Assembly: GCA_000431075.1 (NCBI GenBank)
Contig: HF986868.1
Coordinates: 1-38,664 of the forward strand
Reading direction: 5' to 3'
Length of the DNA stretch: 38,664 bases
From: Firmicutes bacterium CAG:555
GTDB lineage: Bacteria > Bacillota > Clostridia > Oscillospirales > Oscillospiraceae
The translations under genes and the position numbers were made by a program. Shown in pieces: positions 14,647-23,052 of the stretch; position 1 is the first letter of the stretch, and each line of letters opens with the position of its first letter. Below the pieces are notes generated by a model. The model had not been told where the DNA came from, did not search any database, and saw only the letters and a program-made list of their open reading frames with translations.

Positions 14647-15583
14647 CTTTTACTGTACAACTTTCAAGTTTAAACTTTTCATCTATCTCTTTTGCACACT
14701 CTTCGAGCTCCGCCATCTTAATAAACATGAGTTCTGAAAGATAGTGGTCTACACGAGAATTTATTGCAATATCAACATCGCCAAGCAATGAGAATATTTC
14801 TTCAATGTCCTTAATTTCAAATCTGAAGCAGTCTATATTTCTCCAATCACCATACCTTTCATTAAGAGCGCTTTTGCAGCACTCGACCATGTTTCTCGCT
14901 TCTTCGAGACCGGCTTCAGCCAAATAATCATCTTCAAGTACCTTTGTCTTTGCATAATTTAGGCCTTTAAAAATATCCACCATTTTCTCGTCTTTAAATT
15001 TTTCCAAGTGCTTTCTCCATCCTTCATCAAGCAGGTCACATATCTCGGCGAGGATTGCCTGCATGCTTTTACTTTGTTCGTCAATGCATTTGCGCAGATC
15101 AACATGTTCTTCCTCAAATTTAAAATTGTTGGTATCCTTATATATCGCATATCTGAAGCCGTCTTTGTGCATCGAAATTTGCGTGATCTGAACATATGAG
15201 AGATTGCAGTCATCCTTGCGATTTCGTCCGGTAGGGTGCCCTGTTGCGTCGTTTCTGATTTCCCTGATTTTATACAGAGCAGGGTACTCTTTGCGGAAGT
15301 TTATATTCTTATTCAGCAGAGAGCTAGAAATACCTTTTGCGGCGTCCTGCTGTAGAAATAACGCTTGTAGCAAGCCGTATGTATATAAATACTTGCCCTT
15401 AACATCAGAGGGATATTCAAGCTCAGTGTAGGCATCAATGGCAGATTGCGCATCCACAATTGCATACAAGGAGGCACAAAGCTGATTCCACTTTGGCTTG
15501 TCCGCCAAGAGTGAGTAAAAATTCTTGCCTCGCTCCATCTTTTTGCGGATCAAATCAACTAAATCATAAAAATTTGCATCCAT
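14615..15583 (-). CDS. HEPN-like protein with R-X5-H motif, 3' end replaced by IS sequence
   Basis: The 322-residue product is not a named family to me. From the chosen ATG (15583, overlapping the upstream TGA as TGATG, with AAGGGG nine bases before) it is mostly helical. Residues 60-120 run YLYTYGLLQALFLQQDAAKG and then KIREIRNDATGHPTGR. R-N-D-A-T-G-H fits the R-X4-6-H active-site pattern of HEPN ribonucleases, often found in toxins and abortive-infection proteins; that assignment is inference. The final residues VDSPKSEKMI and the stop codon are translated from the IS3 inverted repeat, so the native C terminus is lost. It is coupled to a WYL fragment. Base composition is more AT-rich than the cas and housekeeping genes, suggesting transfer. 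Confidence 0.6.
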   Translation of the reverse strand: MDANFYDLVDLIRKKMERGKNFYSLLADKPKWNQLCASLYAIVDAQSAIDAYTELEYPSDVKGKYLYTYGLLQALFLQQDAAKGISSSLLNKNINFRKEYPALYKIREIRNDATGHPTGRNRKDDCNLSYVQITQISMHKDGFRYAIYKDTNNFKFEEEHVDLRKCIDEQSKSMQAILAEICDLLDEGWRKHLEKFKDEKMVDIFKGLNYAKTKVLEDDYLAEAGLEEARNMVECCKSALNERYGDWRNIDCFRFEIKDIEEIFSLLGDVDIAINSRVDHYLSELMFIKMAELEECAKEIDEKFKLESCTVKVDSPKSEKMI

Positions 15584-15852
15584 CAATACATACCCCTTAT
15601 CGTGTCCAAGTACCGTTTAAAATCGGCTATGGTGTCTTCGTGGCCGATGAGCTTGACTTTTTCGCCGAAGCCGCAAAGCCATGCAAAGAATTGCTCGCTG
15701 ATCTCCACATTTGTTGTCACTGTGAAATGGTCGTCGTCCTCTTGAAAATAAAATGTGTCTTTACCCTTGCCGAAGCGCTCGACCCTGTATTTGCGGATGT
15801 CCTGAGACTTGCCACCGGATGCGAGCAAGTAATAGTTGCTGTCGTTAAACAA
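15583..15852 (-). pseudogene. C-terminal fragment of a WYL-domain transcriptional regulator
   Basis: The 89-residue frame begins FNDSNYYLLASGGKSQDIRK and continues YRVERFGKGKDTF, the second half of a WYL domain. It ends with the WCX extension: FTVTTNVEISEQFFAWLCGF, then V-LIGHEDTIADFKRYLDTI. Full regulators have about 300 residues with an N-terminal helix-turn-helix, which is absent. The frame is closed upstream by TAG (15853-15855), and the only start is a TTG without a ribosome binding site. It overlaps the HEPN-like start by one base, so the two were probably one operon in which the WYL protein controlled its neighbour. Confidence 0.7.
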
Positions 15853-16419
15853 CTACATGCTTATGTTCTTTTGGGTTTGTTCTTTTTTATAAATGCTCGT
15901 TGCAATAAAGTACCCTGCTATCCCCACTATATCAAGCAAAAGTAGGGCGGCGCTCCAAAAAATATCCATCGCAGATATGTCGTTTATTCGGCCTTCGATT
16001 GAGTAATTTAATGCCTTATCTGTAATTTCATCAACTTCTAGCTCAACATAATACTCATTGCCGTTATATTTCACATCGAAATCACACGGCAATGCTTCTT
16101 CAAGCTCACGAGTTACGGTGAATTTGTTGTTGTCGAAATATGCCAGCGTTACACTGGATACCATGACATTTGTATAGTGAATTGTTTTGACATTACCCCA
16201 AGATGCCTCGTTGGCATCTAAGAAATACTCTTCATTTTCGATATGAACTGTTATTGGCGCAGTACCGCAAGCGATTTATGAAAACGAAGCATCTTTATTG
16301 TAGACGCTTATCGTATATCTAACATTCATAACATAGTCTCCGTCCGGCGCCGGATGAGTGAACACAGTGTAAACAAACTCTGCAGGAATGAGTATCAAGA
16401 GAAGTACACAGAGTACAAA
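15853..16419 (-). pseudogene. Membrane-anchored surface protein broken by an in-frame stop
   Basis: Reading the minus strand, the frame opens after a TGA (16420-16422) with a hydrophobic signal-like stretch (VLCVLLLILIPAEF) and a beta-rich part ending NVRYTISVYNKDASFS. It meets TAA (16276-16278), then continues in the same frame with IACGTAPITVHIENEEYFLD and a beta-rich segment. It closes with a membrane helix (IFWSAALLLLDIVGIAGYFI) and a short basic tail. Both halves fit one extracellular beta-sandwich protein held by a C-terminal helix, so the stop is probably a nonsense mutation. No ATG with a ribosome binding site starts the first half. The part after the stop has an internal ATG (16164) and could be made alone. 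Function unknown. Confidence 0.55.
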
Positions 16420-16542
16420 TCAGATATTAATGGAAAGTGGTTAAACACGGCGATGCATCAATTTTTTGACGCTGCCAATCTTGAGGCTTATATTTACAAT
16501 AATATTATATTTTTCATCAAACGCAAGTGCTATCAGCTCAAC

Positions 16543-16577
16543 AAAGCTCTCCTGTTTCCAAAGCAGGAGAGCTTTTT
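16543..16577. terminator. Bidirectional-looking hairpin at the 3' end of the XRE gene
   Basis: AAAGCTCTCCTG (16543-16554) pairs with CAGGAGAGCTTT (16564-16575). On the plus strand five Ts end the 3' arm. Read on the minus strand, after the regulator gene, the tail is TTTGTTG, so termination there is weaker. The 120 bases to its left (16420-16542) show no gene. Confidence 0.7.
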
Positions 16578-16578
16578 G

Positions 16579-17466
16579 TTATTTCCCGAATTCGACGGAG
16601 AAGTAACAGACATAGTCGTTGGCGGGGGCGGTGGTTTGGCCGTACTCGTCGATGACGGAGGTGTAGACACGCTCTTTACCGCAGACGAGGGCGAAAAGCC
16701 CCATCTCCTTGTCGTATTCGATGGGCGTTTTGCCCGCTAATCCGAGCATGGTGCGCAGATTGAACTCATCCTTGTCGACATCGGTGAAGATGGGTATATC
16801 CAGCGAGCCGCTGCCGGCGGAGATGAACTTGACGGTGGAGTGCTCAACATCGGGCACAAAAAACAGCTTGCCGCTTTTGGGCGAGCCGAGGGGCTGCTCG
16901 TAGCCGATCGAGCCTATCGCTTCCTTGCTCACGAGCTTGCCTGAGACATACTCATAGCGGTAGATTATCAGCCGCTTATATTTGTCGCTCGTTTTATAAT
17001 CGTAGACGAGCGCACCATCCGGGCCTGAGAGCATTTTGACGGTCTCCATCTCGACGCTTTTGGCATTGCTGACGGGGTAGATGCAGTTTTGCGGCCAATA
17101 TTCATTGACGAGCATCACGCCGATGACCGACAGCGCAAGTATCGACACGGCAAGCAGGATGCCGATGACGGACTTGAGCTTTTTCTGCCGGTGCTTACCG
17201 GCGGTGGCGACGCCGATGATGTTCTCCTCGGACTTTTGCACCACGCTCTCCTGCGGGATATCCTCGCCGGCGAGAAATTCGTTGATGCTGATGCCGAGGA
17301 TGCCGCACAGATCCGAGTACAGCGCCACATCCGGCAGGCACACGCCACGCTCCCACTTGGACACCGACTTGTCGCTCATGCCGAGCTTATCGGCAAGCTG
17401 CCGCTGGGTAAGCCCCACCTCCTTGCGCTTGCCTGCTATATATTTGCCTATCTTAATTAGATCCAT
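16579..17466 (-). CDS. Membrane-anchored XRE-family regulator
   Basis: The start at 17466 has AAAGGAGG upstream. The 295-residue product has an XRE helix-turn-helix at about 6-60 (LTQRQLADKLGMSDKSVSKW, then ERG), a basic linker, one membrane helix at about 99-121 (VIGILLAVSILALSVIGVML), and an external domain of about 170 residues that I do not recognise. This layout suggests that an outside or membrane signal is passed to a cytoplasmic DNA-binding domain. It is divergent from trkA, with about 190 bases between them, so control of trkAH is conceivable but not shown. Confidence 0.85.
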   Translation of the reverse strand: MDLIKIGKYIAGKRKEVGLTQRQLADKLGMSDKSVSKWERGVCLPDVALYSDLCGILGISINEFLAGEDIPQESVVQKSEENIIGVATAGKHRQKKLKSVIGILLAVSILALSVIGVMLVNEYWPQNCIYPVSNAKSVEMETVKMLSGPDGALVYDYKTSDKYKRLIIYRYEYVSGKLVSKEAIGSIGYEQPLGSPKSGKLFFVPDVEHSTVKFISAGSGSLDIPIFTDVDKDEFNLRTMLGLAGKTPIEYDKEMGLFALVCGKERVYTSVIDEYGQTTAPANDYVCYFSVEFGK

Positions 17467-17591
17467 GTTGAAACCTCCTTTTGCTGAGCTAATACTATCT
17501 GCTCACGGCGAACAAATACACCCCTCGGAAGTAGAATTGCATTTATCCTAACACATCAGTCACTCTCAGCGCAAGCGGGGGACTGTGTATC

Positions 17592-17620
17592 TTGAAACAG
17601 CGCCGTATATATGATAGAAT
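17592..17620 (+). promoter_or_regulatory. Promoter of trkAH
   Basis: TTGAAA (17592-17597) and TAGAAT (17615-17620) are 17 bases apart, with an extended TGA before the -10. It lies about 40 bases upstream of trkA. Confidence 0.7.
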
Positions 17621-17656
17621 TATATATTAAAGAAATCGTTCGGAAAGGATCTCTGC

Positions 17657-19021
17657 ATGAAAATCGTAATTATCGGCGGCGGCAAGATAGGCTTCTCGCT
17701 CGCCGAGGAGCTTGCAAACGAAAATCACGACATTGTGCTTGTCGACAACGACAAGGAAAAGGTCAAGATGATATCCGAAACGCTCGATGTCATGACGCTT
17801 TACGGCAACGGTGCGGCGATAGCCACGCAGCGTGAGGCGAATGTCGATGAGTGCGACCTCATGGTGGCGGTCACGGCGAAGGACGAGGTGAACCTCCTCG
17901 CCTGCATTTTGGCACGAAAGCTCGGCTGCATGAACACGATAGCCCGTGTGCGCAACCGTGAGTATTCCGAGCAGCTTTATGTCCTCAAGGACGAGCTGGG
18001 TCTTTCCATGTCAATCAACCCCGAGCTGCTCGCCGCCAAGGAGCTATACCGCCTGCTGCAGATTCCGGCGTTTATAAAGCGAGACACCTTTGCCGAGGGC
18101 AGGGCTGAGATAGTGGAGCTCGGCATCGAGCCGGAAAGCCCGCTGTGCGGCCTGCGCCTGTCGGACATGGGCAGCAAGATACGCACCCGCACGCTCGTGT
18201 GCGCCGTCGTGCGTGACGGCAAGGCGTTCATCCCCGACGGCCGATTTGCGCTCGAAGCCGGCGACAGGATATATGCGACCGCTCCCGCATCGGCGCTCGT
18301 GGAGCTCACGCATGAGCTGAAGCTGCGCTCGAAGCGGTCTAAAAATGTGCTCATCGTGGGCGGCGGACGCATTGCCGAGTACCTGACCCCGATGCTCGCA
18401 AAAAGCGGAGCGCATGTGAAGATAATCGAAATGGATCGCAAGAGGTGTGAGTATTTATCCGAGGCGCTGCCGGAGGCGACTGTCATTTGCTCGGACGGCT
18501 CGAAGCAGGCGGTCTTGAAAATGCACAACATCGCCCGCATGGACGCCGTGCTGCCGATGACGGATATGGACGAGGAGAACATCATAATCGGCATGTTTGC
18601 CCGCAAGGTGGGCGTTCCGCAGCTTCTCACGAAAATCAACCGCAGCGAATACGGCGAGATACTCGGCGACCGTGGAGCGGACAGTCTCATAAGCCCGAAG
18701 CAGATAAGCTCCCGAGCCATCGTGCGCTATGTCCGTGCGATGGAGAACACCGGCGGCAGTGCGGTGCTGACGATACATAAGCTTGCCGGCGGCGGTGCAG
18801 AGGCGCTCGAGTTTGCCGTGACCGAGGCGACAAAGCATCTTAACGAGCCGCTCATGGATATTAAGCTCAAGCCCGGCATACTGCTTGCGTGCATCAACAG
18901 CATGGGCAAGATCAAGATACCCGGAGGCCGTGACAGGCTCTCGGCGGGCGACACCGTCGTCGTCGTGACAACGGCCGGGCGTGATATTTTGGACCTCAAT
19001 GATATATTTGCCAAGGAGTAA
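17657..19021 (+). CDS. trkA: Trk potassium uptake regulatory subunit TrkA
   Basis: TrkA forms the cytoplasmic nucleotide-binding ring that gates TrkH. The 454-residue product has two repeats of RCK type, each with an N-terminal Rossmann unit and a C-terminal domain. The dinucleotide motifs are IIGGGKIGFSLAEELAN (residues 4-20) and IVGGGRIAEYL (near 235). The acidic residues ending beta-2 are VDND and EMD. Full length is typical. The ATG at 17657 follows AAAGGA by seven bases. trkH starts ten bases after its stop, so they form one operon. Confidence 0.95.
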   Translation: MKIVIIGGGKIGFSLAEELANENHDIVLVDNDKEKVKMISETLDVMTLYGNGAAIATQREANVDECDLMVAVTAKDEVNLLACILARKLGCMNTIARVRNREYSEQLYVLKDELGLSMSINPELLAAKELYRLLQIPAFIKRDTFAEGRAEIVELGIEPESPLCGLRLSDMGSKIRTRTLVCAVVRDGKAFIPDGRFALEAGDRIYATAPASALVELTHELKLRSKRSKNVLIVGGGRIAEYLTPMLAKSGAHVKIIEMDRKRCEYLSEALPEATVICSDGSKQAVLKMHNIARMDAVLPMTDMDEENIIIGMFARKVGVPQLLTKINRSEYGEILGDRGADSLISPKQISSRAIVRYVRAMENTGGSAVLTIHKLAGGGAEALEFAVTEATKHLNEPLMDIKLKPGILLACINSMGKIKIPGGRDRLSAGDTVVVVTTAGRDILDLNDIFAKE

Positions 19022-19030
19022 GCGGCGGAT

Positions 19031-20473
19031 ATGAATTTTAAAACGATAAGAAAAACCGTCGGTACGATTTTGTGCATGGAGGCGGTATTTATGCTGGCGC
19101 CGCTGCTGCTGGCATTTGCCGACGGCGACCGAGCCGCAATGCACGGCTTTGCGATCGCGATCGCGGCGGTGCTCGTCGTGGGGCTTCCGCTTGCACTCGT
19201 AAATCGGTCGAGCATGAGCTTAGGGTCAAGAGACGGCTGCGTGACCGTTGCGCTTGCGTGGATAGTCATCTCCGTATTCGGCGCTATCCCGTTTTATGTC
19301 AGCGGTGTCATCACCGCCCCGGGCGATGCGATATTCGAGACCGTGTCGGGATTTTCGACGACCGGCGCAACGATATTGGACGATGTCGAGGCCGCACCGA
19401 GGGCGATCCTGCTCTGGCGCAGCATCACGAACTGGGTCGGCGGCATGGGAGTTCTGGTGTTCATGCTTGCGATCGTGCCCGCTGCCCGTGAGGGCAGCTC
19501 GATGTTCCTGCTGCGGGCTGAGTTCCCCGGCCCGATGGCGGGCAAGCTCGTCCCGAGGATGCAGAAGTCGGCAAAGCTTCTGTACGAGATATACATCCTC
19601 TTGACCGCTGCACAGGTTCTGCTGCTCGTTCTCGGCGATATCCCGCTGTTTGACAGCGTGAATATTGCCCTCTCCACCGTCAGCACCGGCGGCTTTGCGA
19701 TCAAAAACGGCAGCTTGGTGTCCTACGGCAGCTATGTACAGACCGTGACGCTGGTGTTCATGACGCTGTGCAGCATGAGCTTCAGCATTTTCTACTGTCT
19801 TATCGCCCGTGAGCTTCTGCGCATAAAGCGCAATCACGAGCTGCGGGTGTTCGGCGTGCTCGTTCTGGGCATGGCGCTCGTCATCGGCATCTCGTCGGCT
19901 GCGCAGTTTGCGACTGCCGGCGAGGATATCCGCCATTCGCTGTTCCAGGTCATTTCAATTATCAGCACCACCTGCTATGTGTCGGTTGACACAGGGCTGT
20001 GGTCGCCGTTTGTTTGGTCGCTGCTGCTGGTTCTCATGATAACCGGCCCCATGTCGGGCTCGACCGGCGGCGGCATGAAGCTTTCAAGGGTCATGATCCT
20101 TGCAAAAAGCACCTACCGAGCCATCGCCAAGGCCATCACCCCGGGCTCGGTGCACCTTATCAGGGTCGATGACGAGGTCGTCGACGAGGAGACCGTGTCA
20201 TCGGTAAACAGCTTCGCTGTTGCGTATCTCATGGCGCTTGTTATTACGGCAGTGATACTCTCGCTTGACGGGCTCGACTTCGGCAAGGGCATCGTCGTTG
20301 CGATATCGAGCATCGGCAATATCGGCTACGGCATCGATGCAAACACCTTCACCTACGGTGTGTCGGGCCTGTCGGTTCCGAGTAAGCTCGCCCTGTGCTT
20401 TGACATGTTCCTCGGCCGCCTTGAGATATTCCCCCTGCTTATAATGTTCGCCCCCGCAACATGGAGAAAGTGA
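19031..20473 (+). CDS. trkH: Trk potassium transporter membrane subunit TrkH
   Basis: TrkH is the K+-conducting membrane subunit. The 480-residue product has about ten membrane segments and four pore loops: SGFSTTGATI, STVSTGGFAI, IISTTCYVSVD and SIGNIGYGID. The third loop carries Cys315 where a filter glycine is normally found (TT-G-Y type), which could alter ion selectivity or conductance. The rest is intact. AAGGAG at the end of trkA serves as its ribosome binding site at a rather long spacing. A strong hairpin terminator follows. Confidence 0.95.
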   Translation: MNFKTIRKTVGTILCMEAVFMLAPLLLAFADGDRAAMHGFAIAIAAVLVVGLPLALVNRSSMSLGSRDGCVTVALAWIVISVFGAIPFYVSGVITAPGDAIFETVSGFSTTGATILDDVEAAPRAILLWRSITNWVGGMGVLVFMLAIVPAAREGSSMFLLRAEFPGPMAGKLVPRMQKSAKLLYEIYILLTAAQVLLLVLGDIPLFDSVNIALSTVSTGGFAIKNGSLVSYGSYVQTVTLVFMTLCSMSFSIFYCLIARELLRIKRNHELRVFGVLVLGMALVIGISSAAQFATAGEDIRHSLFQVISIISTTCYVSVDTGLWSPFVWSLLLVLMITGPMSGSTGGGMKLSRVMILAKSTYRAIAKAITPGSVHLIRVDDEVVDEETVSSVNSFAVAYLMALVITAVILSLDGLDFGKGIVVAISSIGNIGYGIDANTFTYGVSGLSVPSKLALCFDMFLGRLEIFPLLIMFAPATWRK

Positions 20474-20494
20474 GATAACATTAGAATAATGAAG

Positions 20495-20521
20495 AAAGCG
20501 ACCGGTTTCCGGTCGCTTTTG
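20495..20521 (+). terminator. Terminator of trkAH
   Basis: An 11-bp perfect stem (20495-20505 with 20509-20519), a TTT loop and a short T tail lie 21 bases after the trkH stop. It also lies directly after the end of the convergent phosphodiesterase gene and may serve both. Confidence 0.85.
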
Positions 20522-20523
20522 CG

Positions 20524-20997
20524 TTACTTTATCTTGCATATCTCACAATGTATCTCGCCTGTGGGGCCGAGTTCGAGCTTTGCCCAGGTGCGGTTGAGGC
20601 CTTGACCGGCGGTGCCGGGGTTGAGGACGAACAGACCGCCTATGTTGTCATAACCTGCCCTGTGCGTATGGCCGAACATGACAATCTGCGCACCGCTGCA
20701 CTCGGCGGCGTACAAGAGTGTGTCGAGCCTGCCGCTGCGGACGGCGTAGCGGTGGCCGTGCGTCAAAAACGCCTTCATGCCGCATAGATCAATGACCTTG
20801 TACTCGGGGTCATAGCTGTCATAATCGCAATTGCCGGGCACGGTGCACACGGGTATTTCAGGAAACTCACGCATCAGGCGCTCGGCGTCACGCATACCGT
20901 CGCCGAGGTGGATGACCTGATCGGGGCGATACTCCCGCACGGCGTCTATCATGCCCTGTGCCAGACCGTGGGTATCGGAAAAAACGGCAATTTTCAT
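20524..20997 (-). CDS. YfcE/MJ0936-type metallophosphoesterase
   Basis: A small calcineurin-like phosphodiesterase of 157 residues, the usual size. All dimetal ligands are present: D8 and H10 (FSDTHG), D33 (LGDG), N56 (GNCD), H80 (LTHGH), and H110/H112 (GHTH). Enzymes of this group hydrolyse phosphodiesters such as bis-pNPP in vitro; the natural substrate is unknown. GGAGG precedes the ATG at 20997. It is transcribed towards trkH and is divergent from the three small genes that follow, with only 48 bases between, so promoters there must overlap. Confidence 0.9.
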   Translation of the reverse strand: MKIAVFSDTHGLAQGMIDAVREYRPDQVIHLGDGMRDAERLMREFPEIPVCTVPGNCDYDSYDPEYKVIDLCGMKAFLTHGHRYAVRSGRLDTLLYAAECSGAQIVMFGHTHRAGYDNIGGLFVLNPGTAGQGLNRTWAKLELGPTGEIHCEICKIK

Positions 20998-21045
20998 TGT
21001 AAACCTCCGCAGTATAGGTGAATATAATAGACCGGGTGATGACTT

Positions 21046-21282
21046 ATGAAGGACTTGGAACGGCTGGGCGAGGAGCTCAGCCGCAGCGGAAAGGGCGAAC
21101 GGCTCAAAAGACTTGCCGACACCGCCGAGGGTAAGGCGGTCAGCCGCATGGTAGATCAGGAGAAATTAGAGCGAGCCGCAAAAAGCGGCGACACCGCAGC
21201 ACTCAAGGATATTCTCTCGCAGGTACTGAGCACCGACGAGGGCAAAAGGCTTGCCGAAAAGCTTAAAAAAGCGATGGAGTGA
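21046..21282 (+). CDS. Small charged helical protein, function unknown
   Basis: The 78-residue product (MKDLERLGEELSRSGKGERL...) is rich in Lys, Glu and Arg and is predicted all-helical without a membrane segment or signal peptide. The ATG at 21046 is preceded by GGGTGATG. A TATAAT at 21023-21028 is a possible -10, but no good -35 is seen. The stop lies 15 bases before the next start, so it begins a three-gene unit of small proteins. I do not recognise a family. Confidence 0.7.
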   Translation: MKDLERLGEELSRSGKGERLKRLADTAEGKAVSRMVDQEKLERAAKSGDTAALKDILSQVLSTDEGKRLAEKLKKAME

Positions 21283-21296
21283 AAGGAGCGCTGCCT

Positions 21297-21632
21297 GTGA
21301 GCGAGTTTGAGGATAAGCTCAATGAGCTGCTGAATGATCCGGGACAGATGGAGCGGATAGCAGGCATTGCAAAGTCGCTCATGGGCGGCGAAGCACCGCC
21401 GGAACCTGCGCCGGACACGGGGTCGGATGAAGGACTTCTTAAGAAAATAAGCGGGCTTATGAAGAGCTCGGAAGCTAAGACCTCGAACGACAAAAAGCTT
21501 CTCGAGGCCATGCGCCCGTATCTGTCGGAAAAGCGGCGCAGCAAGATGGACAAAGCGATGAAGATAGCAAAGCTTGCGTCCATAGCGTCAATAGCGGCGC
21601 AGTTCGGAGGCGATGACGATGGCAATGTATAA
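21297..21632 (+). CDS. Small helical protein, function unknown
   Basis: The GTG at 21297 is chosen because AAAGGAG (21282-21288) lies eight bases upstream; an earlier in-frame GTG at 21279 has no site. The 111-residue product reads MSEFEDKLNELLNDPGQMER followed by a MGGEAPPEPAPDTGSDEG linker and a second helical half with many lysines (LLEAMRPYLSEKRRSKMDKA). It ends KLASIASIAAQFGGDD, a small amphipathic helix. It overlaps the next gene by 14 bases. The DP--MER--GIAKSLMG pattern is reminiscent of small proteins in other Clostridia, but I give no name. Confidence 0.75.
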   Translation: MSEFEDKLNELLNDPGQMERIAGIAKSLMGGEAPPEPAPDTGSDEGLLKKISGLMKSSEAKTSNDKKLLEAMRPYLSEKRRSKMDKAMKIAKLASIASIAAQFGGDDDGNV

Positions 21633-21903
21633 CCGCTACCGCGGAAATTCCGGCAGACCCGAAAAGGTCGCCGAGCCCAAGGAGCAAAATCGCAGACCGC
21701 CGCCCCCGCCGCCGAGACCTGCGCAGAAAAAGCCGCCGAACCAAATGCCGCTTTTAGGCGGCTCGCTGTCACGGCTCATCCCGGAAAAGTTAGGCGAGCT
21801 TGAGACGGAGGATCTGCTTTTGATACTCATCCTCTATCTCATGTACCGTGAGAGCGGGGATAAAGATCTGCTTATCATTATGGGTGCGATGTACCTTTTG
21901 TAA
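21619..21903 (+). CDS. Small proline-rich protein with hydrophobic C terminus
   Basis: The ATG at 21619 lies eight bases after GGAGG (21606-21610); an ATG at 21613 is too close to that site. The 94-residue product has an N-terminal Arg/Asn-rich part, a polyproline run of six (RRPPPPPPRP), and a C-terminal LLLILILYLMYRESGDKDLL that continues to a hydrophobic end. Polyproline may explain some dependence on EF-P, whose gene is at 37.5 kb. It overlaps the preceding gene, which implies joint expression. Function unknown; a membrane or spore role is only a guess. Confidence 0.75.
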   Translation: MAMYNRYRGNSGRPEKVAEPKEQNRRPPPPPPRPAQKKPPNQMPLLGGSLSRLIPEKLGELETEDLLLILILYLMYRESGDKDLLIIMGAMYLL

Positions 21904-21913
21904 TATACTTAAG

Positions 21914-21937
21914 AAGCCGTCCTGCTGGGACGGCTTT
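21914..21937. terminator. Hairpin between convergent genes
   Basis: AAGCCGTCC (21914-21922) pairs with GGACGGCTT (21928-21936) around a five-base loop. Tails are only two to three Ts, so it is a weak terminator. It sits between the small-gene unit and the end of mnaA. Confidence 0.6.
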
Positions 21938-23052
21938 CAGGTGGTTTTGAAGTGTTCGATTATCGCATCGGCGATTCGCTCGGCGGCGTGACCGTCACCG
22001 TAGGGGTTTACGGCGTTCGCCATGCGCTCGTAGGCTGCGGGGTCTGTGAGCAAAAGCTCTGCGTCACGGAGAATATCGTCACGGCGCACACCGGTGAGCT
22101 TCACCGTGCCCGCCTCGACCGCTTCGGGGCGCTCGGTCTCACGGCGCAGAAGCAAAACGGGCTTGCCCAGCGCCGGAGCCTCCTCCTGCAGGCCGCCGGA
22201 GTCGGTCATGACAAAATAGCTGCGGGAAAGCAGAAGACGCATATCCAATGCGTCCAACGGCTCGATGAGCTTCACATTTTGCGTGCTGCCGAGAATTCTT
22301 TTCGCCGCACTGCGCACCTCGGGCGCACTGTGCACGGGGTAGATAACGGTAATATCGCCGTGCCGCTCGGCAAGCTCTTTCACGGCGGAGAAAATGCTCT
22401 CCATCGGCTCACCGTAGTTTTCACGGCGGTGGCAGGTGAGGGTCACGATCCTGCGTGAAAAATCGAGCTGCGCAAGCTCCGGCGAGCGAAACGCCGTGCG
22501 CTTTGACGGCATTTTCATCGCATCGATGACCGTGTTGCCGGTGACGAAAATTTCGCCCGGGACACGCTCACGCCGCAGGTTCTCGGCGTTGGCCTCGGTG
22601 GGCGCAAAGTTCAGCGCCGCAAGGCGGGATATCAGGCAGCGGTCGGCCTCCTCGGGAAAGGGGCTTTGTAGATCATATGTCCGCAGACCGGCTTCGACAT
22701 GGCCTACGGGAATTTTTGCGTAAAATGCGGCGAGGGCGGCGGCGAGCGCCGTTGCGGTGTCGCCGTGGACGAGCACGAGGTCGGGCTTTGCCTGCGCAAG
22801 GCAGCCCTCCATGCCCGTAAGCACCTTGGCGGTGACAGAATACAGCGACTGTCCCTCGGTCATGATATCAAGGTCATAGTCCGGCTCAAGCTCAAAACAG
22901 CGCAGCACGCAGTCGAGCAACTGCCGATGCTGGGCGGTGACGCATACAATGCTCTCCGTCTCCGGACGCTTTTCCAGCTCCCGCACGAGCGGGAGCATTT
23001 TTATTGCCTCGGGTCTTGTCCCGAAGACGGACATGACCTTAATTTTCTTCAT
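21937..23052 (-). CDS. wecB: UDP-N-acetylglucosamine 2-epimerase (non-hydrolysing)
   Basis: The enzyme interconverts UDP-GlcNAc and UDP-ManNAc for teichoic acid linkage units or capsules (MnaA/WecB). The start at 23052 (MKKIKVMSVFGTRPEAIKML) is chosen over a frame that extends 37 residues further upstream inside the neighbouring gene; those residues are unlike the family. The product has 371 residues. Conserved parts are GTRPEAIKM, VHGDTATALA, GHVEAGLRTYD with PFPEEADR, TCHRRENYGEP, and the TDSGGLQEEAP substrate loop. It overlaps tagO/wecA by 14 bases, so the two are coupled. Confidence 0.95.
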   Translation of the reverse strand: MKKIKVMSVFGTRPEAIKMLPLVRELEKRPETESIVCVTAQHRQLLDCVLRCFELEPDYDLDIMTEGQSLYSVTAKVLTGMEGCLAQAKPDLVLVHGDTATALAAALAAFYAKIPVGHVEAGLRTYDLQSPFPEEADRCLISRLAALNFAPTEANAENLRRERVPGEIFVTGNTVIDAMKMPSKRTAFRSPELAQLDFSRRIVTLTCHRRENYGEPMESIFSAVKELAERHGDITVIYPVHSAPEVRSAAKRILGSTQNVKLIEPLDALDMRLLLSRSYFVMTDSGGLQEEAPALGKPVLLLRRETERPEAVEAGTVKLTGVRRDDILRDAELLLTDPAAYERMANAVNPYGDGHAAERIADAIIEHFKTT

